DNA from: Dermatemys mawii
Taxonomy: Eukaryota > Chordata > Testudines > Dermatemydidae
NCBI GenBank assembly: GCA_007922305.1
Contig: ML677343.1
Coordinates: 30,241,797-30,305,796 of the forward strand
Length of the DNA stretch: 64,000 nt
Direction of reading: 5' to 3'
Below, piece by piece: positions 34,070-45,064 of the stretch. The position numbers and the translations under genes are program-made. Positions within the stretch are counted from its first letter, which is position 1; every line of letters starts with the position of its first letter. Below the pieces are notes generated by a model. That model searched no databases, had not been told where the DNA came from, and saw only the letters and a program-made list of their open reading frames with translations.

Positions 34070-34275
34070 ACTCAATGCTGTTAATTTCCCAGACAGCAGG
34101 ATCTGAGCAGAGCTGGATACGACATGTGAACAAAAATCATTGGATGCTCTGAACAGATAATGCTGCAATTCATAAAGAGGCCGTCAAGTCAGCAGTGAAG
34201 AGCCCTTCCCATTAGCCAGGGTAATTAGGACAGGGAAGGGGAGCTGAATATTTCATCTTGCAGTGTCATTAGCCG
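34070..34275. other. AT-rich island, candidate conserved non-coding element
   Basis: GCTGTTAATTTCCCAGAC, ACAAAAATCATTGGATGC, GCTGCAATTCATAAAGAGG and GGGTAATTAGGACAGG lie in a non-repetitive block, with a CAGATAATG word between them. Confidence 0.35.
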
Positions 34276-34419
34276 TGTGTGGCTGGCCCTGGGTTCTAGG
34301 ACTCTGTGTAGGACTCTGAAGAAAAACCATGCCAATCTGTGCGTTACAAAAAGACACGACGAGAACACACCTCCCCATGTTGCAGTGTGGCTGGGGAGTC
34401 TCAGAGCCAGCCAGCCCCC

Positions 34420-34570
34420 CCAGGAAGGTCTGTGCCATGGTCTAGCAGGCAGGACATTGAACAGGGAGCCAGACACCTGGGTCCTACTCCCAGCTCTGCC
34501 TGTGACCTTCCCCTCTGTCTCCTCTCCCCTTCTTTGTCTGCTCATCTCTTCAGACTGCAAGCTCCCCAGG
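34420..34570 (+). repeat. MIR-type SINE
   Basis: The forward order AGGACATTGAACAGGGAGCC, ACACCTGGGTCCTACTCCC and CAGCTCTGCCTGTGACCTTC matches the MIR head (GGAGYCAGNNNCCTGGGTTC, then AGCTCTGCC...TGTGACCTT). The 3' core is decayed. Confidence 0.7.
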
Positions 34571-36263
34571 GAAGCAATGGTCTCTCTCAGCGAACGAGCG
34601 GACCATGGGCCCTGATTTCACCAGAGGCCTGCAAGTGTTACAACACCACAAACACATCACCACTACCACAACAGGTCCTTCAGCTCTTACCAGCCTACGT
34701 GAGAGTCCATCGATTCCCACAGGATCTCCACACTTGGCTAAGGTACAGGGATGGGCCCTGTACTCCCTGGGAGATGGCAGCCGTACAGCCCCTCAGACCA
34801 GATACACAGCAACCCAGGGAGCGGTGGTAGGACGGGGAGCCTGTCACCTCTAGATCAGGTCTCCTGCAGACTACAGCCTTTGCCCCCCGCTGCCTGTCTG
34901 CAGGCCTGCAAGAGGCAAGTTGGTGGGGTCCATGCAGGGGACAGCTGGGAACCGTGTTGCCAACATCAGCAAAAGGGCCGAAGTGGGAACAAGTCAGAGC
35001 AGGAAGTCCTCCCTCCCTGCTGGAGTGGGCCAATTGGGTTTGACCCTACTCTCCCGACAAGGTAAACTAACATGCCAACGCCATCCTGGGAGGCTGGGGT
35101 CTAGCCGTCCCACCCCAGGTCTCTAAATGCGCTACAGCAGGCATGGGACAGCCCCAGCCAGAGGCTGCTAGCTGCTGTGCCTCGGAGCCCCCCAGCCGGC
35201 GCAGGGGTAAGAGGAGCAGCCAGCGAGGCTGGAGACACGGCCCCCGCTTTGTCCCCCTCCCCTCCCTTTGCTTGTGCCAGAAGCTTGACAGATCTATTGT
35301 GTCGTGAGCACTCGAGACATTTTATCAGGGCGAGCGAGACAGGGAGAGCCGCTGTCCTGACCCCGTAATCAGTCTGAAGAGAAACAGAAGACAGCTTGTA
35401 TCATCCTCCCGGGTCAGAGGCCAGGAGGAGTTAGCCATCACCCTCCAGCGCTGCCAAATTCCTGGGATTCACGGCCAGGCAGGCAGCTGCTGTCACAGGC
35501 CCGGCTGCGCCTCTTCCGCTCCCCTCGAGGTCGGCGGGAGACAATAGAGCAGGTGCGGGGAGGCCAGACTCTGCCAAGGGGAGACGGTTGGGGGGAGGCA
35601 GCACTGCCAAGACATGGCTGCACCGACAGCCTGCCCTGCAGGGTTTGACCGGCCCAGTTTGGACTCTAGGGGGAGTTTTCATTTGCGATCCTGTTCCAGC
35701 CCCACCCCCCGAGAAAGCCTCTCCCAGCCCGCTGGGCGCGGGAATCTGGCGCAAAGGTCAGAGGGCGCCAGAAGCCTGCCCACTTCCATGTGGCTAACAG
35801 GGACCCCCAGCTCGGCTGTGCTATCCCGCAGCCTGGACCCTTCCCTGGCTCCGCTGGTGACACAAGGCCAGGGCAAGGTGTGGGGCTGCAGAGAGCGGCC
35901 CCACTGATCCGCGCTCCTCTTCACCGCCCCCACGCCGTATCGATGTCTTTTCCACCTGAAATCGGCTGCCTACAGTCTGACCTGTCCAGGCCCTGGCTCC
36001 CCATTCGCACCGCGACGGCCCAGCCGTCGGAAGCGCACACCGGCTAATCTCGAATCAGGCATCAATTCTTAATGTCCCTGACACCCGAGAGAGAGAAAGG
36101 AGAATTCATTCAATTAACAGGGCTGGATACTGTCACCCTCGTCCAGTATCTGGATAGAACCAGGGCCAGGCACTGGCTGGAACCTCTTCACCCGAGATCC
36201 CCCAGGCTCCAAAGTGGGGTAACATCCTCCGCCCAATCTGCCCCCTCTGCTCTGAAGAGTCTC
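34571..36263. other. GC-rich non-coding stretch
   Basis: No gene is supported. An AT-richer segment at 36040-36125 (CTAATCTCGAATCAGGC, TCAATTCTTAATGTCC, TTCATTCAATTAACAGG) may be a weak conserved island just left of the Penelope-like insertion. Confidence 0.4.
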
Positions 36264-36275
36264 CATCCCAGGACC
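36264..36275 (+). repeat. left 12-bp target-site duplication
   Basis: CATCCCAGGACC is repeated exactly at 36484-36495 and brackets the Penelope-like insertion. A 12-base exact direct repeat at both edges marks the integration. Confidence 0.85.
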
Positions 36276-36483
36276 AACAAAGAGTCCTGTGGCACCTTAA
36301 AGACTGACTAAAGTATTAGAGCATAAGCTTTCGTGGGCTAATACCCACTTCGTCAGATGCTTGCAGTGGGAATTAGCCCACGAAAGCTTATGCGCTAATA
36401 CTTTAGTTAGTCTTTAAGGTGCCACAGGACTCTTTGTCACGTCTGCAATTCCAGACTAACATGGCTACCCCTCTGATTCTTGA
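36276..36483. mobile_element. Penelope-like insertion made of two inverted terminal-repeat copies
   Basis: The 208-base insert lies between exact 12-bp direct repeats. Arm 1 (36279-36349) and arm 2 (36365-36435) are 71-base inverted repeats with three mismatches, separated by a 15-base spacer. Arm 1 reads in reverse, arm 2 forward. Arm 2 continues to the element's end (GACTAACATGGCTACCCCTC). Both match the 3' end fragment at 310-403. Flipped partial terminal repeats upstream of a forward copy are a known architecture of Penelope-like elements. No coding part remains, so this is a minimal, extremely truncated insertion. Confidence 0.8.
36319..36360 (-). ncRNA. hammerhead-like ribozyme motif with intact core strands
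   Basis: Reading the minus strand: CTGACGA (36356-36350), an extra A, stem II GTGGG and CCCAC around a six-base loop, GAAA (36332-36329), minimal stem III GC-TTAT-GC (36328-36321), and UC with predicted cleavage after 36319. Both invariant core strands and the UH dinucleotide are present. Stem I is weak: the base after the site is T and faces T, so activity is doubtful. The extra A before stem II also departs from the usual fold. Confidence 0.5.
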
Positions 36484-36495
36484 CATCCCAGGACC
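36484..36495 (+). repeat. right 12-bp target-site duplication
   Basis: Exact copy of the 12 bases at 36264-36275. Confidence 0.85.
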
Positions 36496-36674
36496 CTAAT
36501 TCTCGCCAGGCAGGCAGGTTCCTCCTGGGTTTAGCTCCGGCTGAAATCCAAGAACTCCCGTTGCAAATGTGGGAATGGGGAAAAACAGAGATGGCTCAAG
36601 TCTGGCCAAGCCAGCAGGTCAGGCCTCTGACCTGTGCGAGCCGACCCCAGCGGAGGAGGGCAATCTAGCAGTTA

Positions 36675-36945
36675 CAGCAGGGGTCTGGGGCCGGGAGACC
36701 CATGCTCTGCTCCCAGCTCTTCCCCAGGCTCTCTGTGTGACCTTTGGATGGTCAGTTAGCACCTAATTTTCTGGGGTCAGTGGGAGCTGTGGGGCGGCCC
36801 TTCTCCTCTGGCAATCAGGCTGTTCCGTGCCTCAGTTTCCCTCTCTGTAAAATGGAGCTAAGAGTTCCCACCCATCCCAAAGGGAGCAGTGCAGGTAAGT
36901 CAGGCCAGTGCCTGCAAAGTGCTTGAACGCTCTCAGAAAGAAGAA
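36675..36945 (+). repeat. MIR-type SINE
   Basis: A nearly complete copy: GGGAGACCCATGCTCTGCTC head, CCCAGCTCTTCC, TCTCTGTGTGACCTTTGG, an insertion-bearing middle, then GTGCCTCAGTTTCCCTCTCT and GTAAAATGGAGC core, and the tail TGCAAAGTGCTTGAACGCTC. Confidence 0.85.
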
Positions 36946-38339
36946 CTAAGTAACCTCGGCATTTAGGGGCAGATGCTGGTTAATAAGCGACAGACTCCCC
37001 TACTCCCCAGCGAGGCAGAGCTCAGAACAGTTCAGCTGCAGCTGCCTCCTACTAAGAGGGGACCTGGGGCAGCCTGGAACTGATGAAAAGGAAACAATGC
37101 ATCTCTGAGTGCTGCAAAGCAGCCAACCTCATGCACAGGGTTCCTCCTGCCGCTGACCTCGATCTGGGAGAGCGTTCTGAAGCTGACGCAGCCCCCGCCG
37201 GATAACAGGCCCAGCCGACAGCCTTAACCGCTTCCCTCATATAAATTAATTGGTTTAAATGGCTACCCTAGGCCCCCTGCTAATGTCCCCGTATCACTGC
37301 TTCCCGCCTCTGCTATGGCACCGGCAGACAGAGCAGGGGTGTTTTCCTTCTTTCCCTTAATAAGCAGGGCACCAGGATGCTGCCCGCTCTGCGGCGGGCG
37401 TTTGCGTCTCTCTCGCAGGAGGGATGAGGCCGAGCGCTAATTCTGGCACTTCGCAACGCTCTGAGACGTGACCGCGAATGTCGCCCCTCCTCGGCCACAG
37501 CTGGCGGGTCAGGAACTCTCCTCTCTGGCCGAGGCTCATTACCAGCTTCCTCCCAGGGGATCGGGGTGGGAGCAAGCCCTAGGAGCTGCTGTCCCCATGC
37601 CCTCATCGCAATCCCAGCGGCCGCACCTGCCACAGAGGGAATCACATGGCAGAGGGTGGGCGGGATATCCAGGCCTCTGGAATCCCTGGAGAGTTGGTGT
37701 CTTGTTGCTGGTGCCCTGATACCACGGTGATGGCCACATTAGAAAGCCAGAGACTGATTCAAACTCATCTCAGCTGGAGCTTCGCTGATCCCCATGGAGA
37801 CCCCCCAGGGGTGGAACTGGCCCCCACATCTCGAAAGGCCAGTCATGTGGAGGAACAGCAGCTCCCACGGGGATCCAGAGGAGCTGGGCGGAATCAGGTC
37901 CTGAGCCCATCAGGGGATGGATATGCACAGCCAGACACTCGCTCACGAACACGATAAACGTGTCAATGCAGACACACGCACGCACGTTCGTGAACACGCC
38001 CCCGCACACACCAGAGCGGAGCAACGTGCAAATGCAACCACCGCTGCACAGCAACCAAACCAAGGGCTGCCGGCAGTAAAGCCTGTGGGAATCCATCCAG
38101 CTTCTTACCCAGCCTTCTGGGGCCACCCCGCCACTGAACATGGCCCCAGAGGGAGCTATGCATGCACGTCAAGGGGCACAGGAATATCAAGGGGAACAGC
38201 AGCATGGGCGGGGAGCATGCAGGCATCGAGAGAAGAGGGGTGCTCTCATTTCCCACCAAAGCCCCGCTGCAAAGCACCAGCTGAGAATGAGCCGTCCTGG
38301 CTAGTGCAAAGAGGTGACATGTACCAAAGCAAGCCCAGG
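36946..38339. other. GC-rich non-coding stretch
   Basis: No gene is supported. ATATAAATTAATTGGTTTAA at 37239-37258 with GCTAATG downstream is a small AT-rich island. A CAC/ACGCACGC-rich stretch lies at 37965-38030. Confidence 0.4.
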
Positions 38340-38710
38340 CTAGAGGTGCAGTGTAATTAATTCCCTTCATCTGCTTCCCCACGCCGCGCGGCCTCGGATC
38401 TGCTCCTGAGTGTTAATTATCCTGGCCTTCATTCTGCATCTTTCAGCATGTGAAAAAATAAAGAAAGGAGGAAGGGGAGGCTATCAAGCGTCATCACATT
38501 ATGTATGCAAGGAGTCAGACAGCTTGACTCTCAAGACATAATCGTTTTAATTGCAAACCCTCGTAAAGGGCAGAGTTGCAAACTGTTCCTGCTCCCCACT
38601 CGTCGTATTAAAACCCAATTATTCTCTCTCGCTATGGGTCACTTTACCAGGCACAAAGATGGCTCTTAATCTGATCCAGGCCTGACTTCCAGAGACACAT
38701 TAGCATCCGG
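38340..38710. other. AT-rich island, candidate conserved non-coding element
   Basis: Contains GTGTAATTAATTCCC, GAGTGTTAATTATCCTGG, GTGAAAAAATAAAGAAAGG, CATCACATTATGTATGC, AATCGTTTTAATTGCAAACC, GTATTAAAACCCAATTATTC and GCTCTTAATCTGATCC. This is a long island with at least six TAAT-type words and no repeat signature. It is a strong candidate for a developmental enhancer by texture. Confidence 0.45.
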
Positions 38711-39954
38711 CAGGGAAACACCTTTGTGCTAGCAAACTGTCAGGGTCCTTACAGGAGTGGGGAGAGGAGTGGCGGCAATGGGACAATAGAGAGAGGCAGA
38801 CAGGCCTGGACTGACCCCCCAATAGTCAAAGGTTGCTCCTATCTTGGGCACGTCACTGCAGCTATAACAGGCCAAACCAAAGCCCCTGACCTGAATGGCA
38901 TCCAGGCTACAGGGTGGTTTGGATCTGGCCTGGGCCCATTCCAGGTTCTGGGCTCCACTCACACCTGCCTCCAGCATTCCCCCACAGCGAGCGAGAGCCC
39001 CCCAGTCCCACATGGATCTCATCCAGCTCTACCCCGCCGTGAGCGAGGCTGGAATTCCCCCGCGCTGGCCTGGACAGCGATTGCCTGCAGAGGCTTTGGT
39101 GATTTCACAACCGCCGTAACTTTTGGCTCCAAGGGCCAGCGTTTCGCGCAGCCCAAAAACTTGTTTTATTACACAGCTTTATTTGCTGTAAATAAAAGCG
39201 CCAGCTCAGCCAGAATCCCCCTGGCCATGCTTCCAGATACGGGAACCACGAGAGTTGAAGGGGAGAGGCTAAATTCCGCTCTCAGTTAACTCCACGCATG
39301 TGACTCAACAAGGCCTGGGGCACAGAGAGCAGACTGTGGCCTCAGTCCTCCAGGCAAAGGTTCACCCTCCATCCACGTATCCCGATTTTAGAGCAGCGTA
39401 ACTGCTAGCGTCAGTGGCAGTTCATCCGGCTACTCCCGAGGAACTGAGTGCAAACCCACGCCCTGCCTCCCAGGTTTGACGTAAGAGCCGTGCAGGCTCT
39501 GACAGCCTGGCAGGCAGCATTTAACATGGGAGTTCGTTTCAGGGAGGTGGACAGTCATGACTCTTGCCAATTCTCAGTATCTTCATTAAGAGCTCCCTGT
39601 AAGCAGGGCTGCAGTCAGCCATCTTGGCTTCAGAGCGTGCGCGGTGACCTAAGCTGTGCCTAGAAAGCCGTTTCAGGCGGCACGGTAACGTGCAATTAAA
39701 GAGACAGGCCGACCTGGCTGTCACTCTCACTGGCAGCCTATGAGCCGAATGTACCGAACGCACACACACTCCTGCCCGCAGACTATCGCCCACTGGGACG
39801 CCACAGGGGAGGACAAGGTAACTGAATCACCAAGCTAAGGTTTTACAGAGCACCCATCGCTGGGGGACGGAGGTATTGATACAGATAAGATTTAGCAGTT
39901 GTGCAACACTCCTCCCATGCAAAGTGGCATACAGTTTCTCACTGGGGTAGGTGC
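38711..39954. other. non-coding stretch
   Basis: No gene is supported. TTGTTTTATTACACAGCTTT followed by ATTTGCTGTAAATAAAAGCG at 39161-39200 forms a small AT-rich block with an imperfect inverted repeat (ACAGC...GCTGT). Confidence 0.4.
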
Positions 39955-40120
39955 TGTAAATCAAATTAATTAATCAGCCTCATTTCCTAAGTGGGGAAAC
40001 TGAGGCACAGAGGTTAGGCATCTTGACCAAGGCTGCAGCAGGAGTCGATGTCAGAGCTGGGATGAGATTAGCTTCCCAGTCCTGTGTTTATGCTCCCCAG
40101 ATGCCACTATCCTGGGCATC
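39955..40120 (-). repeat. MIR-type SINE
   Basis: In reverse orientation AGTGGGGAAACTGAGGCACA (39991-40010) is the MIR core, followed by ATCTTGACCAAGGCTGCAGC and GTCAGAGCTGGGATGAGATT, the complement of the head. Confidence 0.8.
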
Positions 40121-41284
40121 CAAACAACCTCTGCAATCTGTGCTGGAGCCCATGGGAGCTGAAGGCCCTCAGCCCCATGCTGGATCGGGCCCACGCTCCA
40201 CTGCACAGATCTATTGGGATGCTGTAGACAGGCACCGCGATGTTACAGAAAGGAATGCAGCAGCCATTACCATGGGAGTGCACAGAAGGGAAACCACAAA
40301 GAACCCGTTCCAAGCAGCACTCAGCTAGGGTGGACAGCTACCCAAGCTGCAAATCCTCCAGGCCCAAGTTCTCTCCCCTCCTTGGCTCCTCACCTCAGCC
40401 AGCACTGAAACAGTCCGCGTTGACTCAGGCTGCCTCATCCCATAAGCATGAAAAGGGGGGAGGGGGAGGAGGAAAGGGAGGAAAAATCCCAGCTACTGAA
40501 TTTTCTACTCAATTGCTATGAAAGGAGATGAGAAATTGCCTTCCTGACCCAAAACCGAAGTTCACAGCTGCACTTCATTACAGATTCCTCTGTGAAGCCC
40601 AGAGAGAACACCACACAGTAAGGGATCACCTGTTAGCAGCAACAGCCCCAGCCGGCCTGGAAATTGCTCTGTGGTGTTCCTGCCCCAAGACCGGTGTCAT
40701 GGCGAGATAATAGATAAAGGAGGGGAGGGGTGGCTCCTCTCTTGTCCTGGGGGCTCGGACTGACCAGCTGGGAGGGACACAGGAAGAGCCGGCATTGGGG
40801 TTCATCCACCTGGGAGCTCCCACCCCAGTCACTGAACCCATCCTTCGGTGGGCAGCTTTCAAAAACCGCCCGCCAAGGATTTGCCCCGACCCGCGTCTGG
40901 TTTCAAGGCAGCGCTGCTCAATGCTGCCAGGGGATCCCCAGCTCAGCGGCTCACCCCTCCTGCCCCCTCCCTCCCTGGGGCTCTTTAGACATGAACAGAC
41001 TCCACGGCAGACGACAGCAGGCAGACGTTCCAGGGAGCTCAGGCCCACATGTCCAGGCGCCGAGCACCCACACTTTGGGCCTGGCTTTCTGGAGAGCTCC
41101 CCTCCCCTCCAGACACCGAAATCAGGAGCAGATATTCACGGGCACCCAGTGTGCTGAGCCCGTTCCAAAACCCTGGCCCTAGGGATGCAGAAGGCCTCTT
41201 CAGTAACCCTGATTGGCCTGCCCCCCCCCCCCGGCAATGCCAGACTGCTCCCAGCAGCCCGCTCTCCAGTGCCTGGGGCAAGCT
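40121..41284. other. GC-rich non-coding stretch
   Basis: No gene is supported. A purine tract AAAAGGGGGGAGGGGGAGGA lies at 40450-40469, and a C10 run at 41221-41232. Confidence 0.4.
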
Positions 41285-41400
41285 TGCGGCTCATTGGGGC
41301 AGGGTCTGCCTTTTTGTTCCGTATTTGGACAGCGCCTGGCACCGCGGGTCCTGGGGATCAAAATCATCACAAAGGAGAGGACCGTGGGATGATCTGACCA
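41285..41400 (+). repeat. old LINE 3' end (CR1/L2/L3 group)
   Basis: CTCATTGGGGCAGGGTCTGC, TTTTTGTTCCGTATTTGGAC, AGCGCCTGGCACCG and GGGTCCTGG follow the recalled consensus of an old LINE 3' end, with GGGGCAGGGACTGTCTTT, then TGTTTGTACAGCGCCTAGCA, then GGGGTCC. A family name is not certain. Confidence 0.55.
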
Positions 41401-42689
41401 ACAGGAAAAGCTTCCCAATACTCGGCCCTGTGCTCAGTATCACCCTCTTCTCCCCACACCAGCTCTGCCCCCCACCTTAGCCTGGACTGAGCTTTTATTG
41501 CAGCCGCGTCTAAGTGAACTGCAGGCCAGCTAGGGAGCGTGGGGTCCTGGCTAGGGAGCTCAGCTTGAGGAACAAGATCCGCACCCAAGCGCTCACTGGT
41601 GCCCTCTCGTGATGGCCCGGTGCAAAGGCGCCAGGTGGGCATGGAAAGATACAGGCGGCAGCAGAGCAGCGTGGTGGACAAATCTCTTGATCCTCCTAGA
41701 GCTTCACCGACCAGCCAGTGGGGCAAGCAGCCAGTCCTTAGAGGGAGGCCCCCCTCTCGAACGAGGAGCCAGCAATGCGTCCCAGCAACTGCGCACACAG
41801 AGTGACACAGGGATACCAAGGTGGGGCCAGAGCCAGCTGATCCCGCCGGCGCCAAGGGGGGCGCTGTGCACAGAGGCTACGCGATGGGGCCTGGGGAATT
41901 TTGCCTGAGCGAGGGCTGCAAGCTTGGGCTCTTGGGATCCAAAGCTGAGCCCCCGGTAAGTGCCTAGCGACTCGGGGAGGTTCTGCGATTGGCACACGGC
42001 TGCCCAGGCGCACGCTCCCCTCCCCTCCCCGCCTCTCTCCCTCTCTGCGCTGCGTCTCAACAGGCGCCTGGGGGGTGAACGCATTAAGGAGATACAAAGC
42101 AAATCAAACCCATTTCCGCTGCAATTTTCTCTATTCCATTATTGACAAGCTGTTTCTTGCAGGTGACGGCAGGGTCATCACGCCAACCCAGCGCTGCTGG
42201 AGCACTGGCTCAGGTGGGGGTCTGTGCATCTCTGATCCTCCCCAAGCTCCCCCCTAGTGACACTCCCCACCTCGCCCCCCCAGATCTCTGATTCAGCAAT
42301 GCCATCGGGGGAGACGCAAGCATCTTCCCCGCTGCAGGCTCCACAAAGATGGCGTGATACAGCAGGGAGGATGCTGGGAAATGCACCCCCCCTGAACCGG
42401 AGAGGGGTCAAAATGGGGAAAGGCAGCGGTTTTGTAAAAACAGACACCGGGCTCAGATCATCAAATCCAACAGCTAGGGTGGGATGGTTTGGTCCAGTTA
42501 CTTCTTCAGCGCTTCCAAGAAGCAGGAAATTCCAAATGGGGGAATCTGTGGGATGGGGCTGGGGATACCCCTGGTTTATCCCCAGCAGCAGAGCTCCGGG
42601 GGATGAGAACCAGTATCTTTTGGGTGCCCAGCAGCTCCTTGCACTGGAGGATCTCAACGCAAAGTCACACATGTTAATGGGTCTAGCAC
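41401..42689. other. GC-rich non-coding stretch
   Basis: TGACAAGCTGTTTCTTGCAG at 42143-42162 would make a fair 3' splice site, and the frame after it is open to a GT at 42210-42220. The putative 17-codon exon has no recognisable content. Not called. Confidence 0.4.
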
Positions 42690-42860
42690 AGCTGCCCTCT
42701 GCAGCAAGGCAGCCAAGCATCATCCTCCCCATTGTACAGACAGGGAAACTGAGGCAAACCCCGAGGCCTGCCACCTTGCCCAAGATCCAGAGAAAGTTGG
42801 CATTAGAACCCAGCTCACAACTCTGCACTTTAACCACCGCACTCCCGCTCTTGCTAGGCA
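42690..42860 (-). repeat. MIR-type SINE
   Basis: In reverse orientation: TTGTACAGACAGGGAAACTG and AGGC core at 42732-42755, CACCTTGCCCAAGATCC, TTAGAACCCAGCTCAC and TTTAACCACCGCACTCC. The order matches the complement of a MIR element including its tRNA-like head. Confidence 0.8.
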
Positions 42861-43039
42861 ACGGCGGAGAAACAGCCCCCGGAGACAGCTTGTCCCCCCT
42901 ATAGCAAACCCCTCCCCGGCAAGAATCAAGGTCGCACGGCCACAGTCTGACATAGGGGGCTGAGGAGCCAGGTCCTACGGCTGGCAAGGCGCCCGCAGAG
43001 TCTGTCGTTAGCACCACGCCAAACCCAAAGTGGCTGCTT

Positions 43040-43340
43040 CTAAACTGCAATCCAATAAAAGCGCGGCTTGTCTATTTATCATCCTCAGGGCTTTTTATCG
43101 CCGCGCAGATGGCTGCTACCTTTGGAAGGCACGGCAGCGTGCTGGCACATGCCTGCCGCGCAGAAGCCACGCTCCCCAGAATCTGTGCCTGCACCTGTGC
43201 CGAGCAGCCGCCAAGGATGGCTTCATCGCCGCGGGTGATGAAACCCTAGAGGAGCGCTACCTGCTAAGCAATAATTCAAAGGGTTCAACAATGCACGTTT
43301 ATAGGCCAAGCCCCCAGCCGGTCGGGGTTTTTTCTTCTGC
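43040..43340. other. candidate conserved non-coding element
   Basis: CTGCAATCCAATAAAAGCGC, GTCTATTTATCATCC, GGGCTTTTTATCGCCG and GCTAAGCAATAATTCAAAGG lie in mixed-composition non-repetitive DNA. A 106-codon plus-strand frame crosses it but has no domain and starts arbitrarily. Confidence 0.35.
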
Positions 43341-43416
43341 TGCTGCTTAACATCGACCTGCTCGCTCTCTGCGGTGTGAGCAAGTGATGAAACCCAGCTA
43401 ACAGTACTAACCCCCA

Positions 43417-43452
<36 letters not shown>
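43417..43452. repeat. (CA)n microsatellite
   Basis: About eighteen uninterrupted CA dinucleotides, the longest pure tract in the window. Confidence 0.95.
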
Positions 43453-43454
<2 letters not shown>

Positions 43455-43585
43455 ATGTGCCAGTAGCAGCAGCACCTGCCTTGTGGCCTGTAATTACCCC
43501 GTACGCAGGTTTTCTCTTCAGAGGAAAAACACAGCAGCAAAACCTGCTGCCAGGCTGGGCAGAGGGGCAGTGGGTGGGATCCAGC

Positions 43586-43620
43586 GGGTGTGTGTGTGTG
43601 AGAATGAGAGAGAGAGACGG
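43586..43620. repeat. (GT)n-(GA)n compound microsatellite
   Basis: (GT)7 is followed after a short gap by (GA)6. Confidence 0.85.
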
Positions 43621-43889
43621 TGATTAAAGCTGTATTAAGTGTCTCTCTAAACACTGTAGAACAACACACCTAATTATCCAGCCATAGTTAGATGCAGGGG
43701 AGGATCGGAAGAAGCACCCCAGATAGTGATCACATAATGAAGCATAATGTGCGGTGAGACCCGGCGCAGGGAGCACATCAAGGGCTTTAATTAAGAGACG
43801 GGAAAGCCAGAATTACAGCCGCAAATCCTGCCCGTGAGCCCAGCATAGCAAGGCAGGGTCAGGCAAAGGGTTCAAAGCAGCTCAGACTC

Positions 43890-44346
43890 CCACAGCAACA
43901 CACCACACACACAGCAGGGTACACTCCACACACACCCACTATGGACACACCCAGACATAGGATATGTCACGGCACTGCCTGCCCCAGCCACATCCCCTCT
44001 CCCCATGCCCCTGCGGCACAGCACAACACACACACACAGACAGACACACAGCACAATCCACACTCCCTCCATACCGGGAAGAGACACATTCATTCATATC
44101 TCAGCACCACTCAAATACTGCGCGCTGGCACGCACACACACATCAAACCCCTACACAAGTGACCTCTGGCTGTGTGCACACCCACACCACAACACACAAA
44201 CATATACCACAGTGCTCCCAACACAATCCGGTCCAGAAACATTCCCACCAGCTGTATCTTCAAACACGTGCTACAATAATCACCCATCCACTGACGCACA
44301 CCAGAACACAGCCGTACAGAAACACAAACACACTCCACAATGCACA
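43890..44346. repeat. CA-rich low-complexity region
   Basis: Roughly 450 bases are strand-asymmetric: C and A predominate on the plus strand, with scattered ACACAC words and no fixed unit. Thr/His-rich frames of 73-140 codons are artefacts of this composition. Confidence 0.75.
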
Positions 44347-44354
44347 GCCCACTC

Positions 44355-44450
44355 GATTAGACTTGTGATCTCTTCAGGGCCGGAGTGCTTTTTTGCTCTC
44401 TGTCCGTACAGTGCCATAAGAGCATAGGACTATCGGGGGTCAGGAGCCCA
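44355..44450 (+). repeat. old LINE 3' end (CR1/L2/L3 group)
   Basis: ACTTGTGATCTCTTCAGGGC, TGCTTTTTTGCTCTCTGTCC, GTACAGTGCC and TCGGGGGTCAGGAGCC follow the same order as the 41.3 kb copy. Confidence 0.5.
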
Positions 44451-44829
44451 GCACCCCAAGTCCCTGGATATGGATGAACTGGCGTCTCCCTCTCAGGGAA
44501 GGTCAGGGAGGGAGAGTCACTAGAGCTCTGTCCTCTGTCTTTAGGAACAGGCTGCCTTGCATATGCTCAGGGTCAAATTAAATGAGCCATGAGCTGTGTC
44601 AACAAAGGCCGAACAGCAATGCTGGCAAGGAGGCCATCCCCACCCATCCTAAAACAGCCAAGCTCCTGAGGGTGCATCTGAGAGGATACGGGGGCACTGT
44701 GGGCTCTGCACACCCGCTCATCCATGTAGCCAGGTGCAGTGTCACCCTGGTCCCTGGGCGCCTCTTGAGGATTTGAGCCCCTTATTCCCAACCACCAGGC
44801 GCATCAGCCAGCCCAAAAATCTGCCTCCC

Positions 44830-44925
44830 TCAGCCAGGCCCAGCTGACGGCTCGGGTCGCTGACTTGGGGCGTGGGGCAGGTTCTGCTTTTGCGTTGTAT
44901 TCACAGCGACCCAATGGTGCGGCCA
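44830..44925 (+). repeat. old LINE 3' end (CR1/L2/L3 group), decayed
   Basis: GGGGCAGGTTCTGCTTTTGC, GTTGTATTCACAGCGACC and CAATGG resemble the GGGGCAGGG...TGTTTGTACAGCGCCTAGCACAATGG consensus. Confidence 0.4.
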
Positions 44926-45064
44926 TGCCAGGCAGCCAGTGACGCCGCCATGCCACGGGGAGAGAGCCACCCCCACTCTCTGTGTGCAGGACGACAGCCC
45001 CAGCACTCATGATGCTGCCCGGCGACGGGCAGCACAGCACTTTGCCGCCTCCAGTGCCCCTGGA

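Noticed and set aside
42143..42220. Possible small exon after a good polypyrimidine-AG
   Set aside because: The candidate exon is only about 17 codons without recognisable content, and no partner exons were found.
42178..43050. 290-codon open frame on the minus strand, the longest in the window
   Set aside because: It runs across a MIR-type SINE (42690-42860), has no recognisable domain, and a 215-codon frame overlaps it on the opposite strand. Chance absence of stops in GC-rich DNA is sufficient.
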